Of a stretch of DNA of 64,000 nucleotides, positions 38,675 through 48,323 are shown piece after piece (within the stretch, counting starts at the first letter, position 1; each line of letters opens with the position of its first letter). The translations under genes and the position numbers were made by a program. The notes below the pieces were generated by a model. It made no database searches. It was given only the letters and a program-made list of their open reading frames with translations, and was not told the DNA's origin. The stretch is from Bosea sp. ANAM02 (GTDB taxonomy: Bacteria; Pseudomonadota; Alphaproteobacteria; Rhizobiales; Beijerinckiaceae): contig NZ_AP022848.1 in assembly GCF_011764485.1 (NCBI RefSeq), forward strand, positions 2,694,001 through 2,758,000, given 5' to 3'.

Positions 38675-38938
38675 GTGCGTTAGCGCGCATTCTCGATCGG
38701 TTTTGATAAGTCTGCGGCGCTCTCGCCAGCCCGTAAAGGGTGTGTTAACTAGCGCCATCGCGCCGCAGCCGGGCGATCCGAGGGGACTTGACGAAACCTC
38801 GGTTGTTGCGTTTGTGCAGGCTTCGAGCTTTCCGGATCGCGGACATCGTCAGGTGGCGCGGCGGCTCGGAATGAGATCCCTCCATCGCGTCGCGTCCCTG
38901 CGATGCGTTTTCAGTTTCTAAGTCTAAGGAAGAGACCC
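38675..38938 (+). other. acpP upstream region
   Basis: 264 bp between fabG and acpP with no supported gene. AcpP is usually made in large amounts, so an own promoter is expected here. A TTGACG sequence at 38788-38793 could be a -35 element, but I see no matching -10 at the right distance. Confidence 0.4.
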
Positions 38939-39175
38939 ATGAGCGATGTTGCCGAGCGCGTGAAGAAGATCGTGGTCGAGCACCTCGGCGTCGAGGCCGA
39001 CAAGGTCGTCGACGGCGCCAACTTCATCGAGGACCTGGGCGCGGACAGCCTCGACACCGTCGAGCTCGTGATGGCCTTCGAGGAAGAGTTCGGCGTCGAG
39101 ATCCCGGACGACGCGGCCGAGACGATCGTCACCGTCGGCGACGCCGTGAAGTTCCTCTCCGCCAAGAGCGCCTGA
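38939..39175 (+). CDS. acpP: Acyl carrier protein
   Basis: Small acidic carrier of growing acyl chains, 78 residues. The phosphopantetheine attaches to S37 in the [18 protein letters not shown] segment. The ATG at 38939 has a strong AAGGAAGAG site; the open frame upstream to 38903 is not conserved. It is followed 33 bases later by fabF. Confidence 0.98.
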   Translation: MSDVAERVKKIVVEHLGVEADKVVDGANFIEDLGADSLDTVELVMAFEEEFGVEIPDDAAETIVTVGDAVKFLSAKSA

Positions 39176-39208
39176 TCGGTCTTTCGGCCGGTCCACGCAG
39201 AAAGAGCC

Positions 39209-40501
39209 ATGGCTTCTCGCAGTTATCCGATGCGGCGTGTCGTCGTGACCGGACTCGGCATGGTGACGCCGCTTGCATGCGGCGTCGAGCCGACCTGGTC
39301 GCGGCTTCTGGCCGGTGCCAGCGGCGCCGGCCCCATCACCAGTTTCGACGCCAGCGATCTGCCGGCGCGGATCGCCTGCAACATCCCGCGGGGTGACGGC
39401 AGCGACGGGACCTTCAATCCCGACGACTGGATGGAGCCGAAGGAGCAGCGCAAGGTCGACGATTTCATCGTCTACGCCATGGCGGCGGCCACGCAGGCGT
39501 TGCAGGACGCCGGCTGGAAGCCGGAAAGCTACGAGGACCAAATCCGTACCGGCGTCGCCATCGGCTCCGGCATCGGCGGGCTTGGCGGCATCTACGAGGC
39601 CTCGCTCCTGCTCAAGGAACGCGGCCCGCGCCGCCTCTCGCCCTTCTTCATTCCCGGCCGCCTGAGCAATCTGGCGGCGGGTTATGTCTCGATCGAGCAC
39701 GGGCTGAAGGGTCCGAACCATGCCGTCGTGACCGCCTGCTCGACCGGCGCGCATGCCGTCGGCGACGCCGCCCGCATGATCGCGCTCGGCGATGCCGAGG
39801 TCATGGTCGCCGGCGGCACCGAATCGGCGATCAACCGCATCGGTATTGCCGGCTTCTGCGCCTGCCGCGCGCTCTCGACGAATTTCAACGACACGCCCGA
39901 GAAGGCCTCGCGCCCCTATGACAAGGACCGCGACGGCTTCGTGATGGGCGAGGGCGCCGGCATCGTCGTGCTCGAGGAACTCGAGCATGCGCTGGCCCGC
40001 GGCGCCCGCATCTATGCCGAAATCGTCGGCTACGGCATGTCCGGCGACGCCTATCACATCACCTCGCCCTCCGAGGATGGCGACGGCGCCTATCGCTGCA
40101 TGCAGGCCGCGCTCGACCGTGCCGGCATCACGGCGTCCGACCTCGACTACATCAACGCGCACGGCACCTCGACGCCGCTCGGCGACGAGATCGAGTTGCG
40201 CGCCGTCGAGCGTCTGCTGGCGAATGCGCCCAAGCGCCCGTCCATGTCCTCGACCAAATCGGCGACCGGCCATCTGCTCGGTGCCGCCGGGGCGATCGAG
40301 GCGATCTTCACCGTGCTCGCGATCCGCGACCAGGTGGCACCGCCGACGATCAATCTCGACAACCCGTCCGTCGAGACCGAGATCGACCTTGTCCCGCATG
40401 TCGCCCGCAAGCGTGAGATCGACTATGCCCTGTCGAACTCCTTCGGATTCGGCGGGACGAATGCCTCGCTGGTGATGCGGCGCTATCGGCCCGATAGCTA
40501 A
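39209..40501 (+). CDS. fabF: 3-oxoacyl-ACP synthase II
   Basis: Condensing enzyme that elongates acyl-ACP with malonyl-ACP. The product is 430 residues. The catalytic triad is C177 (VVTACSTGAHAV), H318 (NAHGTSTPLGD) and H355 (KSATGHLLGAAG); the C-terminal FGFGGTNASL is present. Start at the ATG 39209, with a possible later ATG at 39230 (MRRVVVTGLG). Confidence 0.97.
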   Translation: MASRSYPMRRVVVTGLGMVTPLACGVEPTWSRLLAGASGAGPITSFDASDLPARIACNIPRGDGSDGTFNPDDWMEPKEQRKVDDFIVYAMAAATQALQDAGWKPESYEDQIRTGVAIGSGIGGLGGIYEASLLLKERGPRRLSPFFIPGRLSNLAAGYVSIEHGLKGPNHAVVTACSTGAHAVGDAARMIALGDAEVMVAGGTESAINRIGIAGFCACRALSTNFNDTPEKASRPYDKDRDGFVMGEGAGIVVLEELEHALARGARIYAEIVGYGMSGDAYHITSPSEDGDGAYRCMQAALDRAGITASDLDYINAHGTSTPLGDEIELRAVERLLANAPKRPSMSSTKSATGHLLGAAGAIEAIFTVLAIRDQVAPPTINLDNPSVETEIDLVPHVARKREIDYALSNSFGFGGTNASLVMRRYRPDS

Positions 40502-40709
40502 GTCGCTGCGAGATAGCGCGGTTTCGCCATAATCTTGGATAGAATTCACTGTGGAAGCGGCCGAATGCGTGATTGCGCGTTCACAGCCGCGAGGAAACCG
40601 GTTCTAATGCCGCCGCCCGGCTTCGGCACGGCCGCTGCCTCGTTCGGCAGTTGCGGTCCCTGTTTCGCCGTGCCGAGATCATCTACCCCGTGCTGCGAGC
40701 GTCTTGATC

Positions 40710-42062
40710 GTGAATGATACGCCCCGCGTCGCCCCGAAGAGTCCGAGCGAGGCCCTCAAGCCCGTAGCGCCTCCGGCGCCGCCGCCCAAGGCCCGCCGCC
40801 GTCGGCGCAGCCCCTTCCTGTCGATGCTGAGCGGCCTGTTCACCGTCGCGTTGATCGGCGCCGGCGTGGTTGGCGCCGGCATCGCCATCGTCTCGAACCA
40901 GAGCAAGGCGCCGGGGCCGCTGGCCAGCGACCGCGTCCTGATCATCCCGAAGGAGAGCGGTCTCACCGAGATCGCCGAGTTGCTTCAGCGCGAGGGGCTC
41001 ATCGAGCACCCGCTGAGCTTCCGCGTCGCGGCGATCATGGGCGGCGACTGGCACAGACTCAAGGCCGGCGAGTATCTGTTCAAGGCGCGCGTCAGCCCGC
41101 AGGAGATTCTCGACATCATTTCGAGCAACAAGGTGGTCGAGCATTCGATCACCATTCCCGAGGGGCTGACGAGCGAGCAGATCGTCGAGCGTCTGCGCAG
41201 CAACGACCTGCTGACCGGCGAGATCGCGCAGGTGCCGAAGGAGGGCTCGATCCTTCCCGATACCTATCGCTTTCCGCGCGGCTTCTCGCGGCAGGCCATC
41301 ATCGACCGGATGGCGCGTGATCAGCGCGTCGTGCTCGGCCGCATCTGGGAGCGCCGCCCCGCCGACCTGCCGATCAAGACGCCGCAGGAACTCGTCGTCC
41401 TCGCCTCGATCGTCGAGAAGGAGACCGGCCGCGCCGACGAGCGTCCGCGCGTCGCCGGCGTCTTCATCAACCGCCTGAACCAGAAGATGCGGCTGCAATC
41501 CGATCCGACGATCGTCTACGGCCTCGTCGGCGGCAAGGGCACGCTCGGCCGGGCGATCCAGCGCAGCGAGATCACCCAGGCGACGCCCTACAATACCTAT
41601 GTCATCAACGGGCTGCCGCCGGGCCCGATCGCCAATCCCGGCCGTGCCGCCATGGAGGCGGTGGTCAACCATTCCCGGACCAAGGACCTCTACTTCGTCG
41701 CTGACGGCAGCGGCGGCCACGCCTTCGCCGAGACGCTGGACCAGCACAACCGCAATGTCGGGCGCTGGCGCCAGATCGAGACGACGCGCAGCCAGCAGCA
41801 GGGCGGCAAGCCGCCGGCGGACAGCGTCGACAAGGTCGAGCCCCCGGCGGGCCCCGACAATCGCACCGAGGCGCCCGCGACGACGCAGCCCGCGGCCGAC
41901 AATGCAGGCTCGGCCGGTGTCCCCGTCGCCCAGCCGGTCGGTGCGGTCGCCGGAACGCGCGCGCGCGCCTTCGACGCTTCCGAAGGAACGGCGCGGGACC
42001 CGCTGCTCAACAAGACCTTCGACCTGAACTCGCCGAAGCAGGTTCCGCAGCTCAAGCCCTAA
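40710..42062 (+). CDS. mltG: Endolytic peptidoglycan transglycosylase MltG
   Basis: Inner-membrane lytic transglycosylase that cuts nascent glycan strands and sets chain length. The product is 450 residues: a proline-rich cytoplasmic N-terminus, an arginine cluster (KARRRRR), one transmembrane helix (about residues 40-62), then the YceG-like domain with the catalytic glutamate in ASIVEKETGR and the region SDPTIVYGL. The last 100 residues are a low-complexity Pro/Ala/Thr tail. No ATG is available near the start; I chose GTG at 40710, with TTG at 40704 as the alternative. It follows fabF, as in many proteobacteria. Confidence 0.92.
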   Translation: MNDTPRVAPKSPSEALKPVAPPAPPPKARRRRRSPFLSMLSGLFTVALIGAGVVGAGIAIVSNQSKAPGPLASDRVLIIPKESGLTEIAELLQREGLIEHPLSFRVAAIMGGDWHRLKAGEYLFKARVSPQEILDIISSNKVVEHSITIPEGLTSEQIVERLRSNDLLTGEIAQVPKEGSILPDTYRFPRGFSRQAIIDRMARDQRVVLGRIWERRPADLPIKTPQELVVLASIVEKETGRADERPRVAGVFINRLNQKMRLQSDPTIVYGLVGGKGTLGRAIQRSEITQATPYNTYVINGLPPGPIANPGRAAMEAVVNHSRTKDLYFVADGSGGHAFAETLDQHNRNVGRWRQIETTRSQQQGGKPPADSVDKVEPPAGPDNRTEAPATTQPAADNAGSAGVPVAQPVGAVAGTRARAFDASEGTARDPLLNKTFDLNSPKQVPQLKP

Positions 42063-42093
42063 GCTCGCGGCGCAGCGCGTGCCGACTGTTCTC

Positions 42094-42139
42094 GGAACCG
42101 CATCATGTCGGGCTTGACCTGGGATGATGATGCGGTTCC
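42094..42139. repeat. Palindrome between mltG and yicC
   Basis: GGAACCGCATCAT (42094-42106) and its exact complement ATGATGCGGTTCC (42127-42139) flank a 20-base loop that contains GTCGGGCTTGACC, the sequence found at the ends of the R5/R6 repeats. It may be a degraded repeat or a 3' hairpin of mltG. Confidence 0.65.
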
Positions 42140-42247
42140 GGACGGTCCCAAAGGCCTGCAATCCCCATTTTCTGTCCGCCGGCCGCTTGCTGTCGCCGAT
42201 AGGCACCACTACGGTCCCGCCGATCTTGAACGAAGGCGGCAGGGGCA

Positions 42248-43129
42248 ATGGCCATCGAGAGCATGACGGGGTTCGCCCGTGCGGCGGGAACAGCCGGGGT
42301 CCATGGCTGGGCCTGGGAAATCCGCAGCGTCAACGGGCGCGGGCTCGATCTGCGCGTCCGGGTTCCGCCCGGCTTCGAAGTCCTGGCCGAGGCGGCCCGC
42401 AAGAAGCTGGGCGGCGCTTTCTCGCGCGGGACGCTGCACGTCAATCTCGCCGTCACCAGCGATGCCGGCCCGCCGCGTCCGCGCGTCAACGAAGCGGTGC
42501 TGGCGGCGCTGCTCGAAGCGATCGAAAGGCTGCCGCCGACCGACGGCATCAATCCGCCATCCTATGACGGGCTCCTCGGCATCCGCGGCGTGGTGGATTA
42601 TGCCGACGAGGCGCAGGATGCGCTGGGCGCGGTCGAGGCGCCGGCGCTGGCCGGGCTCGAAGCCGTCACCACGGCCCTGAAGGAAGCGCGTGCCGCCGAA
42701 GGCCGCGCGCTCGAAGCGATCGTCCTCGGCCATCTCGAAACCATCGCCCGCCTCGCCGCCGAGGCGGAGCATCATCCCGCCCGCGGCGCCGAGGCGATCC
42801 GTGCCCGGATCGCGGCGCAGGTCGAGGCGCTGCTCGGGGCGAATAACGGCTTCGATCCGCAGCGCCTGCATCAGGAGGGCGCGCTGATCGCCGTCCGCGC
42901 CGATATCCGCGAGGAGATCGACCGCCTGCAGGCCCATGTCGAGGCCCTGCGCGAATTGCTGGCCAAGGGCGGGCCGATCGGCCGCAAGCTCGATTTCCTC
43001 TCGCAGGAATTCGGTCGCGAGGCTTCGACCCTCTGCGCCAAGGCCAACGACCCCGGCCTGTCGCGCATCGGCCTGGAGCTGCGCACGGTCGTCGACCAGA
43101 TGCGCGAGCAGGTCCAGAACGTGGAGTGA
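42248..43129 (+). CDS. yicC: YicC family endoribonuclease-like protein
   Basis: A 293-residue protein of the YicC/YloC family, whose members act in RNA decay (a YicC-type endoribonuclease or adaptor for RNA degradation). Landmarks are MAIESMTGFARA at the N-terminus, WEIRSVNGRGLDLRVRVP, and the C-terminal GPIGRKLDFLSQEFGREAST and ANDPGLSRIGLELRTVVDQM. Its GTGA stop region overlaps one possible gmk start. The yicC-gmk pair is common. Confidence 0.94.
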   Translation: MAIESMTGFARAAGTAGVHGWAWEIRSVNGRGLDLRVRVPPGFEVLAEAARKKLGGAFSRGTLHVNLAVTSDAGPPRPRVNEAVLAALLEAIERLPPTDGINPPSYDGLLGIRGVVDYADEAQDALGAVEAPALAGLEAVTTALKEARAAEGRALEAIVLGHLETIARLAAEAEHHPARGAEAIRARIAAQVEALLGANNGFDPQRLHQEGALIAVRADIREEIDRLQAHVEALRELLAKGGPIGRKLDFLSQEFGREASTLCAKANDPGLSRIGLELRTVVDQMREQVQNVE

Positions 43130-43134
43130 GCCGG

Positions 43135-43794
43135 ATGGCTGCCGAGACCCTTCGCCCGGCCCGCCGCGGCCTGATCATGATCATGTCGTCGCCGTCCGGC
43201 GCGGGCAAGTCGACGCTGACGCGGACGCTGTCGAAATCTCCCAACGAGACGAATCTCGACCTGTCGATCTCGGTGACGACGCGTCCGAAGCGCCCATCCG
43301 AGATTCCCGGCGTGCATTACCATTTCATCGATCGCGAGAGCTTCGACGAGATGCGGGAGCGGGACGAGCTGCTCGAATGGGCCGAGGTGCATGGCAACGG
43401 CTACGGCACGCCGCGCAAGCCCGTGGAGGCCTCGCTCAAGGCCGGCCGGGACGTGCTGTTCGATATCGACTGGCAAGGCACCCAGCAGATCATGGAGAAG
43501 GCCCGCGAGGACGTGGTCTCGATCTTCATCCTGCCGCCCTCGATGGCGGAGCTGCGCTCCCGCCTGGTGCGCCGGGCCGAGGACGCGCCGGATGTGATCG
43601 CGAAGCGGCTGGCCAATGCGCGCGACGAGATCGCGCGCTGGGCCGTCTACGACTATGTCATCGTCAATGACGATCTCGAGAACGCCTATGAGGCCGTGCG
43701 TTCCATCCTGGCGGCGGAGCGGCTGAAGCGCAGCCGCGCGGTCGGCATGGCCGATTTCGTCGATGCCCTGCTGGCAGAGCCTGTTCAGGCCTGA
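43135..43794 (+). CDS. gmk: Guanylate kinase
   Basis: Phosphorylates GMP to GDP with ATP. The product is 219 residues, with the P-loop [10 protein letters not shown] at about residues 18-27 and the GMP-binding [19 protein letters not shown] chose the ATG at 43135, preceded by GGAG within the yicC end, over the GTG at 43126 that overlaps the yicC stop. Its 3' end overlaps that of the convergent rsmA by 10 bases. Confidence 0.95.
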   Translation: MAAETLRPARRGLIMIMSSPSGAGKSTLTRTLSKSPNETNLDLSISVTTRPKRPSEIPGVHYHFIDRESFDEMRERDELLEWAEVHGNGYGTPRKPVEASLKAGRDVLFDIDWQGTQQIMEKAREDVVSIFILPPSMAELRSRLVRRAEDAPDVIAKRLANARDEIARWAVYDYVIVNDDLENAYEAVRSILAAERLKRSRAVGMADFVDALLAEPVQA

Positions 43795-44633
43795 GCGGCA
43801 AGAGCATTCGCCAGGCTGACGAAGCCCGAGACCGGGATCTCCTCGGCCCGCGCCGTCTCAGCGAGGCCCGCCGCCGCGATGATCGGCGCCGGGTCGGGCA
43901 GCACAGCCTTCAGGCTCTGGCGCAGCATCTTGCGGCGTTGACCGAAGGCGGCGAGCGTCACCCGCTCCAGCAGGCGCCGGTCGCAGGGCTCCGGCTGCGC
44001 GCGCGGGACGAGCTGGACGATCGAGGAGGTGATCTTCGGCGGCGGCACGAAGGCGCTGCGCGGCACATCGAACAGGATCCTGGTTTCGCAGCGCCAGTTC
44101 GACAGTACGGCGAGCCGGCCGTAATCGGCGCGCTCCTCCGGCGTCGCGACGATGCGCTCGGCAACCTCGCGCTGGAACATCAGCGTCAGCGAATCCCACC
44201 AGGACGGCCAGGGTTCGAGGCTGAGCCAGCCGACCAGCAGCGGCGTGCCGATATTATAGGGCAGGTTGGCGACGATCCGTGCCCGTTGGCCGCCGAGATG
44301 CGGCGTGAGATCGACGGCGAGCGCATCCCCGTCGATCACCTCCAGGCGACCCGGATAATGCGCCGCGATCTCGGCCAGCGCCGGCAGGCAGCGCCGATCC
44401 CGCTCGATCGCGATGACGCGTCCGGCGCCGTTGGCCAGCAGTGCCCGCGTCAGCCCGCCGGGCCCGGGGCCGATCTCGACGACCGTCTGGCCATCCAGCG
44501 GCCCCGCAGAGCGGGCGATGCGGCTGGTCAGGTTGAGATCGAACAGGAAGTTCTGGCCGAGCGCCTTCTGCGCCATCAGCCCATGGCGCTCCACCACCTC
44601 GCGCAGCGGCGGCAGGTCGTCGATCTGGCTCAT
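43785..44633 (-). CDS. rsmA: 16S rRNA (adenine(1518)-N(6)/adenine(1519)-N(6))-dimethyltransferase
   Basis: KsgA-type methyltransferase that dimethylates two adjacent adenines of the helix 45 loop during 30S maturation. The product is 282 residues. It has [14 protein letters not shown], the SAM-binding [14 protein letters not shown] and the catalytic [11 protein letters not shown]. The start overlaps the pdxA stop by four bases (ATGA); the 3' end overlaps gmk tail-to-tail. Confidence 0.96.
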   Translation of the reverse strand: MSQIDDLPPLREVVERHGLMAQKALGQNFLFDLNLTSRIARSAGPLDGQTVVEIGPGPGGLTRALLANGAGRVIAIERDRRCLPALAEIAAHYPGRLEVIDGDALAVDLTPHLGGQRARIVANLPYNIGTPLLVGWLSLEPWPSWWDSLTLMFQREVAERIVATPEERADYGRLAVLSNWRCETRILFDVPRSAFVPPPKITSSIVQLVPRAQPEPCDRRLLERVTLAAFGQRRKMLRQSLKAVLPDPAPIIAAAGLAETARAEEIPVSGFVSLANALAAQA

Positions 44634-45652
44634 GAAACGGCGTCCGTGACGACGCCCGCGGCCATGCGGGCGGCAAGCTTCAGAGCGGCGCAGAGGCTGT
44701 CCGGCCGCGCGATGCCCCGGCCGGCGATGTCGAAGGCGGTGCCATGGTCCGGCGAGGTCCGGATAAAGGGCAGGCCGAGCGTGACATTGACGCCCTCGTC
44801 GAAGGCGATCGTCTTGATCGGGATGAGGGCCTGGTCGTGATACATCGCCAGCGCCGCGTCATAGCCGGCGCGGGCGCGCGCATGGAACATCGTGTCGGCG
44901 GGATAGGGGCCGCGCGCATCGATGCCCTCCGCCCGCAATCGGGCGATGGCGGGCGCGACGACGTCTGCGTCCTCATGGCCCATCGTGCCGCTCTCACCGG
45001 CATGGGGGTTGAGCCCGCTGAGCGCCAGCCGTGGCGCTGAGATGCCGAAACGGCTGCGCAGTTCCGCCGCGACGATGCGGCCGGTCTCGACGATCAGCTC
45101 CGTCGTCAGCAGGTCGGGCACGCGCCGCAGCGGCTGGTGGATCGTGACCGGCACGACCGCCAGCTCCTCGCACCAGAGCATCATGACCGGGCGCGGCTCG
45201 GCATCACCCCGCGCTGCCAGATGGGCCAGATACTCGGTATGGCCAGGGTGCTTGAACCCGGCTCCGTAAAGCACCGATTTGGCGATCGGGTTCGTCACCA
45301 CGCCGGCGGCCTCGCCGGCCTGGACCGCCGCGACCGCGCGGTCGATCGAAGCGATCGTGCCGGCAGCGGTTGCCGGATCGGGCGCGCCCGGCTCGGCTCT
45401 GCCTGCCCCGGATGCGAGCGGGATCACCGGCAGCGCTTCGGCAAAGGTTTCGCCTGCCTCGCTCCAGCAGCAGCTACGCAGCGGCACGGTCCAGCCGAGC
45501 CGGCCGGCGACATCCGCGAGATGGTCGGGATCGGCGATGCAGGCGAAGGCGGGAAGGGTACGCTCGCGGCGCTCCAGCCAGGCTCGCAGCGTCAGTTCCG
45601 GTCCGATCCCGGCCGGATCGCCCTGTGTCAGTGCAAGCGGCTTTGCCGGCAA
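44630..45652 (-). CDS. pdxA: 4-hydroxythreonine-4-phosphate dehydrogenase
   Basis: NAD-dependent, metal-requiring enzyme of pyridoxal-phosphate synthesis. The product is 340 residues. It has [12 protein letters not shown] at residues 9-20, the metal-site histidines in [20 protein letters not shown] and MYHDQALIP. In this frame there is no ATG or GTG between the lptD stop and this point, so the TTG at 45652, with GGAG at good distance, is the only standard start. It is directly downstream of lptD. Confidence 0.94.
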   Translation of the reverse strand: MPAKPLALTQGDPAGIGPELTLRAWLERRERTLPAFACIADPDHLADVAGRLGWTVPLRSCCWSEAGETFAEALPVIPLASGAGRAEPGAPDPATAAGTIASIDRAVAAVQAGEAAGVVTNPIAKSVLYGAGFKHPGHTEYLAHLAARGDAEPRPVMMLWCEELAVVPVTIHQPLRRVPDLLTTELIVETGRIVAAELRSRFGISAPRLALSGLNPHAGESGTMGHEDADVVAPAIARLRAEGIDARGPYPADTMFHARARAGYDAALAMYHDQALIPIKTIAFDEGVNVTLGLPFIRTSPDHGTAFDIAGRGIARPDSLCAALKLAARMAAGVVTDAVS

Positions 45653-45718
45653 GGCGAGCTCCGCGACGTAAAGGGAAACCGGCCCGCTGGTCGGGGCCGG
45701 CGATGCGATAACGATGAT

Positions 45719-48286
45719 CTAGTTGGACGAGCTGACGCCGTCGCTCGATGAACTCGCGCTGAGATTCTGCGAGTAGCTGATCTCGCCCAGCGTGCGCAGC
45801 TCGAGGCGGAACATGACCGTTCGCGTGTCCTTCGTCGATCCGGCCTGGCGGTCGGCATAGCTCTGCGAATAGCTGATGTCGAAGACCGTGCACTCGTCGG
45901 TGTAGTTGAGACCGAACGAGGTCGATGCCGTCTGGAACGGCCCCGTGTTCGGATAGATCGGCACGGCGGAAACAGCGGGGGCGGCCAGATAGGACGCATA
46001 GGCGTCCCGGTAGCGCTCGCGATCGTACTTGTATTTGTCGAGGTCGAACAGCACGCCAGCGCGCACGCGCCAGTTCTCGGCGATCTTGAGCGAGCCGTTG
46101 AGCGAGAGGCCTTCGCGGCGGCGCGAGATGCCGAGGTCCGGCTGAGGCTCGTAGCGGCCATACCCGACCGAGGCGGTGATGATGCTGTTGGAATAGGTCG
46201 CGGCGGCGTCGATTCGCTGGGCCTCGAAGGTCGTCGCGTTGAGGCGGGTTGCGCCGGTCAGGAAGAAGCCTTTGAACGGCGAGAGCTGGGCGCGGGCGAC
46301 ATAATCGGAGTTGCGGGTCTCGAGGCCCGAGTTCAGGCCGGTATTGAGCAGGTCGCCGCTGGCGAAGGAATTACGCCCACCGAGCTGGAAGGACTGGCCG
46401 ATGAGCAGGTTGGCGAAGGCTTCCTTGCCGAAGCGGCCGGTATAGAGCGCGCCGACATTCGCGCGGGTGCCGCCCTCGACGCGGTCGAAGCCGGAGAACT
46501 TGCCGCTCCACTCGAACAGGTTGTTGGCATCGAAAACGAGGCTCTGCGCATCCTCGTTGGCGACGCGCAGGCTGTTGGTCTCGTTCGGGCGCGCGACGAC
46601 CTGCGCGACCGGCTCGATGATGTGCGTGCCCCAGCCGGTCTTGGCGACGAAGGGATAGCGGTACATCAGGCCGATCGCCGGCATCACGCGGCCGAAAACT
46701 TCGTCGGAGGTGTCGGCGATGGTGGCGACGCGCGAGTTGATCAAGCCGGTCGTGTCCGGATTGATCGAGAACACGTCGGCCCGCACCGAGGCATAGGGTG
46801 TCCACATCTGCCCGAGCGGGTCGATGAAGTTGCGCCGCCAGGAGACCTGGGCGGTAGCGCGCGACACGTTGCCGGCAAGGCCGCGGACGAGACAGCGATT
46901 CTTGTCGTAGACGGCACAGCCGTCATAGAGCGAATAGCTCGGCGTCGTGAGCAGGTAGCTCTTCTGCTGCGGCAACTCCACGAAGGCGGCGGTGTCTCGC
47001 GTCAGGCTCGTGACATTGGCGGTGAATGACAGCTCGCCGCCGAGGAAGGACGGCTTGTGCACGCGCTTGTCGTAGTCCAGCACCGGCAGAACGACGGGCT
47101 GCTGCTTCTGCCAATCCTGATAGTTCAGCGGCTGGAAGTAGTAGCCGCGCAGATCGAACCAGGCACTCTCGCTCTGGCCGTTGAGATAGGCGGTCGAGAT
47201 CGCTTCCTGCAGATAAGTGGTCGTGCTGAGGCTCTCGTTGCGGATGCGGTAGTTCTTGTAAAACCAGCGATCCGTCGACATCGAGGCGTTCCAGCCCACC
47301 GTCCAGCGCGGGTTGATGAAGAACTTGCCGTTCGTCTCCACCGAGCCGCGGAATTCCTTGTCGCGCGGGCCGAGCGGGCTCGACAGGAAGGCGTCCTTGT
47401 CCTGCTGGAAGATGCCCGCGGCCCGGATCGTGTAGGAGCCGTTCATCAGCCGGTGGCGCCATTCCGTCTGTCCCAGGAAGCCCTGGCGGCTGAAATAGGT
47501 CGGCGTCAGCGTCAGGTCGTAATTCGGCGCCAGATTGAGGAAATAGGGCAGGCCGACGCCGTAGCCGAGTGCCGACGTGTTGATGAAGCGCGGCGACAGG
47601 AAGCCGGACTTGCGCTTCACGGTCGAATCCGGCCCCGACATATACGGAATGTAGGCCATCGGGATGCCGGCGAACTCGACCCGCGCATCCTCGTAGTAGA
47701 TCGTCTGCTCGGATTTCTTGTGGATGATCCGCGCGGCCCGGACCTGCCAGAGCGGCGGCCGCTCCGGATTGTCCTTGCAGGGCTCGCAGGCCGTGTAGAT
47801 GCCCTTGTCGAAGACGAAAGTCTCGCCGTCCGTGCGTTCCGCGCGCGGCGCCGAGAAACGGGTCTTGTCCGGGTTCACGACGCGCAGCGAGTCGATGAAG
47901 CCGTCGCGGAAGTCGTCGGTCAGGTTGAACTTGTCGCCGGTGATGACCGTGCCGTTGGCTTCGGTGATCCGGGCATTGCCGATGGCGACGACACGCTTGT
48001 TGCCCTGGTCATAGATGACGCGGTCGGCCTCGATCGTCCGGCCCTGATACAGGATCTGGACGTCGCCGACGGCTGCCACGGTCTTCTTGTCGTTGTCGTA
48101 GACGAGTTCGCGCGCGTCCACGACCATACGGTCCTGCGGCTTGGCAGGAGCCGCAGTGGCAGGCTTGGGCTGTGCGCCGGCTGCCCGATTCTGGGCATGG
48201 GCCGGCGCGGCCAGCAGATAGGCCAGGCTGGAGGCGAGGGCCGTCGCCGCAGCAAACTGCGCTATCCGGTTCACTCCTGGACCCAT
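45719..48286 (-). CDS. lptD: LPS assembly protein LptD
   Basis: Outer-membrane beta-barrel that inserts lipopolysaccharide into the outer leaflet. The product is 855 residues with a signal peptide (to APAHAQ at about residue 32). The N-terminal OstA-like domain begins near DRMVVDARELVYDNDKKTVA and includes a CEPC cysteine pair. The C-terminal half has alternating aromatic strands typical of the barrel, and the protein ends with a serine-rich stretch. Located in an operon with lptG and lptF, all for LPS export. Confidence 0.95.
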   Translation of the reverse strand: MGPGVNRIAQFAAATALASSLAYLLAAPAHAQNRAAGAQPKPATAAPAKPQDRMVVDARELVYDNDKKTVAAVGDVQILYQGRTIEADRVIYDQGNKRVVAIGNARITEANGTVITGDKFNLTDDFRDGFIDSLRVVNPDKTRFSAPRAERTDGETFVFDKGIYTACEPCKDNPERPPLWQVRAARIIHKKSEQTIYYEDARVEFAGIPMAYIPYMSGPDSTVKRKSGFLSPRFINTSALGYGVGLPYFLNLAPNYDLTLTPTYFSRQGFLGQTEWRHRLMNGSYTIRAAGIFQQDKDAFLSSPLGPRDKEFRGSVETNGKFFINPRWTVGWNASMSTDRWFYKNYRIRNESLSTTTYLQEAISTAYLNGQSESAWFDLRGYYFQPLNYQDWQKQQPVVLPVLDYDKRVHKPSFLGGELSFTANVTSLTRDTAAFVELPQQKSYLLTTPSYSLYDGCAVYDKNRCLVRGLAGNVSRATAQVSWRRNFIDPLGQMWTPYASVRADVFSINPDTTGLINSRVATIADTSDEVFGRVMPAIGLMYRYPFVAKTGWGTHIIEPVAQVVARPNETNSLRVANEDAQSLVFDANNLFEWSGKFSGFDRVEGGTRANVGALYTGRFGKEAFANLLIGQSFQLGGRNSFASGDLLNTGLNSGLETRNSDYVARAQLSPFKGFFLTGATRLNATTFEAQRIDAAATYSNSIITASVGYGRYEPQPDLGISRRREGLSLNGSLKIAENWRVRAGVLFDLDKYKYDRERYRDAYASYLAAPAVSAVPIYPNTGPFQTASTSFGLNYTDECTVFDISYSQSYADRQAGSTKDTRTVMFRLELRTLGEISYSQNLSASSSSDGVSSSN

Positions 48287-48323
48287 CGCGTAAACTCGAA
48301 ATTAACCATAGGCACAGTACGTT

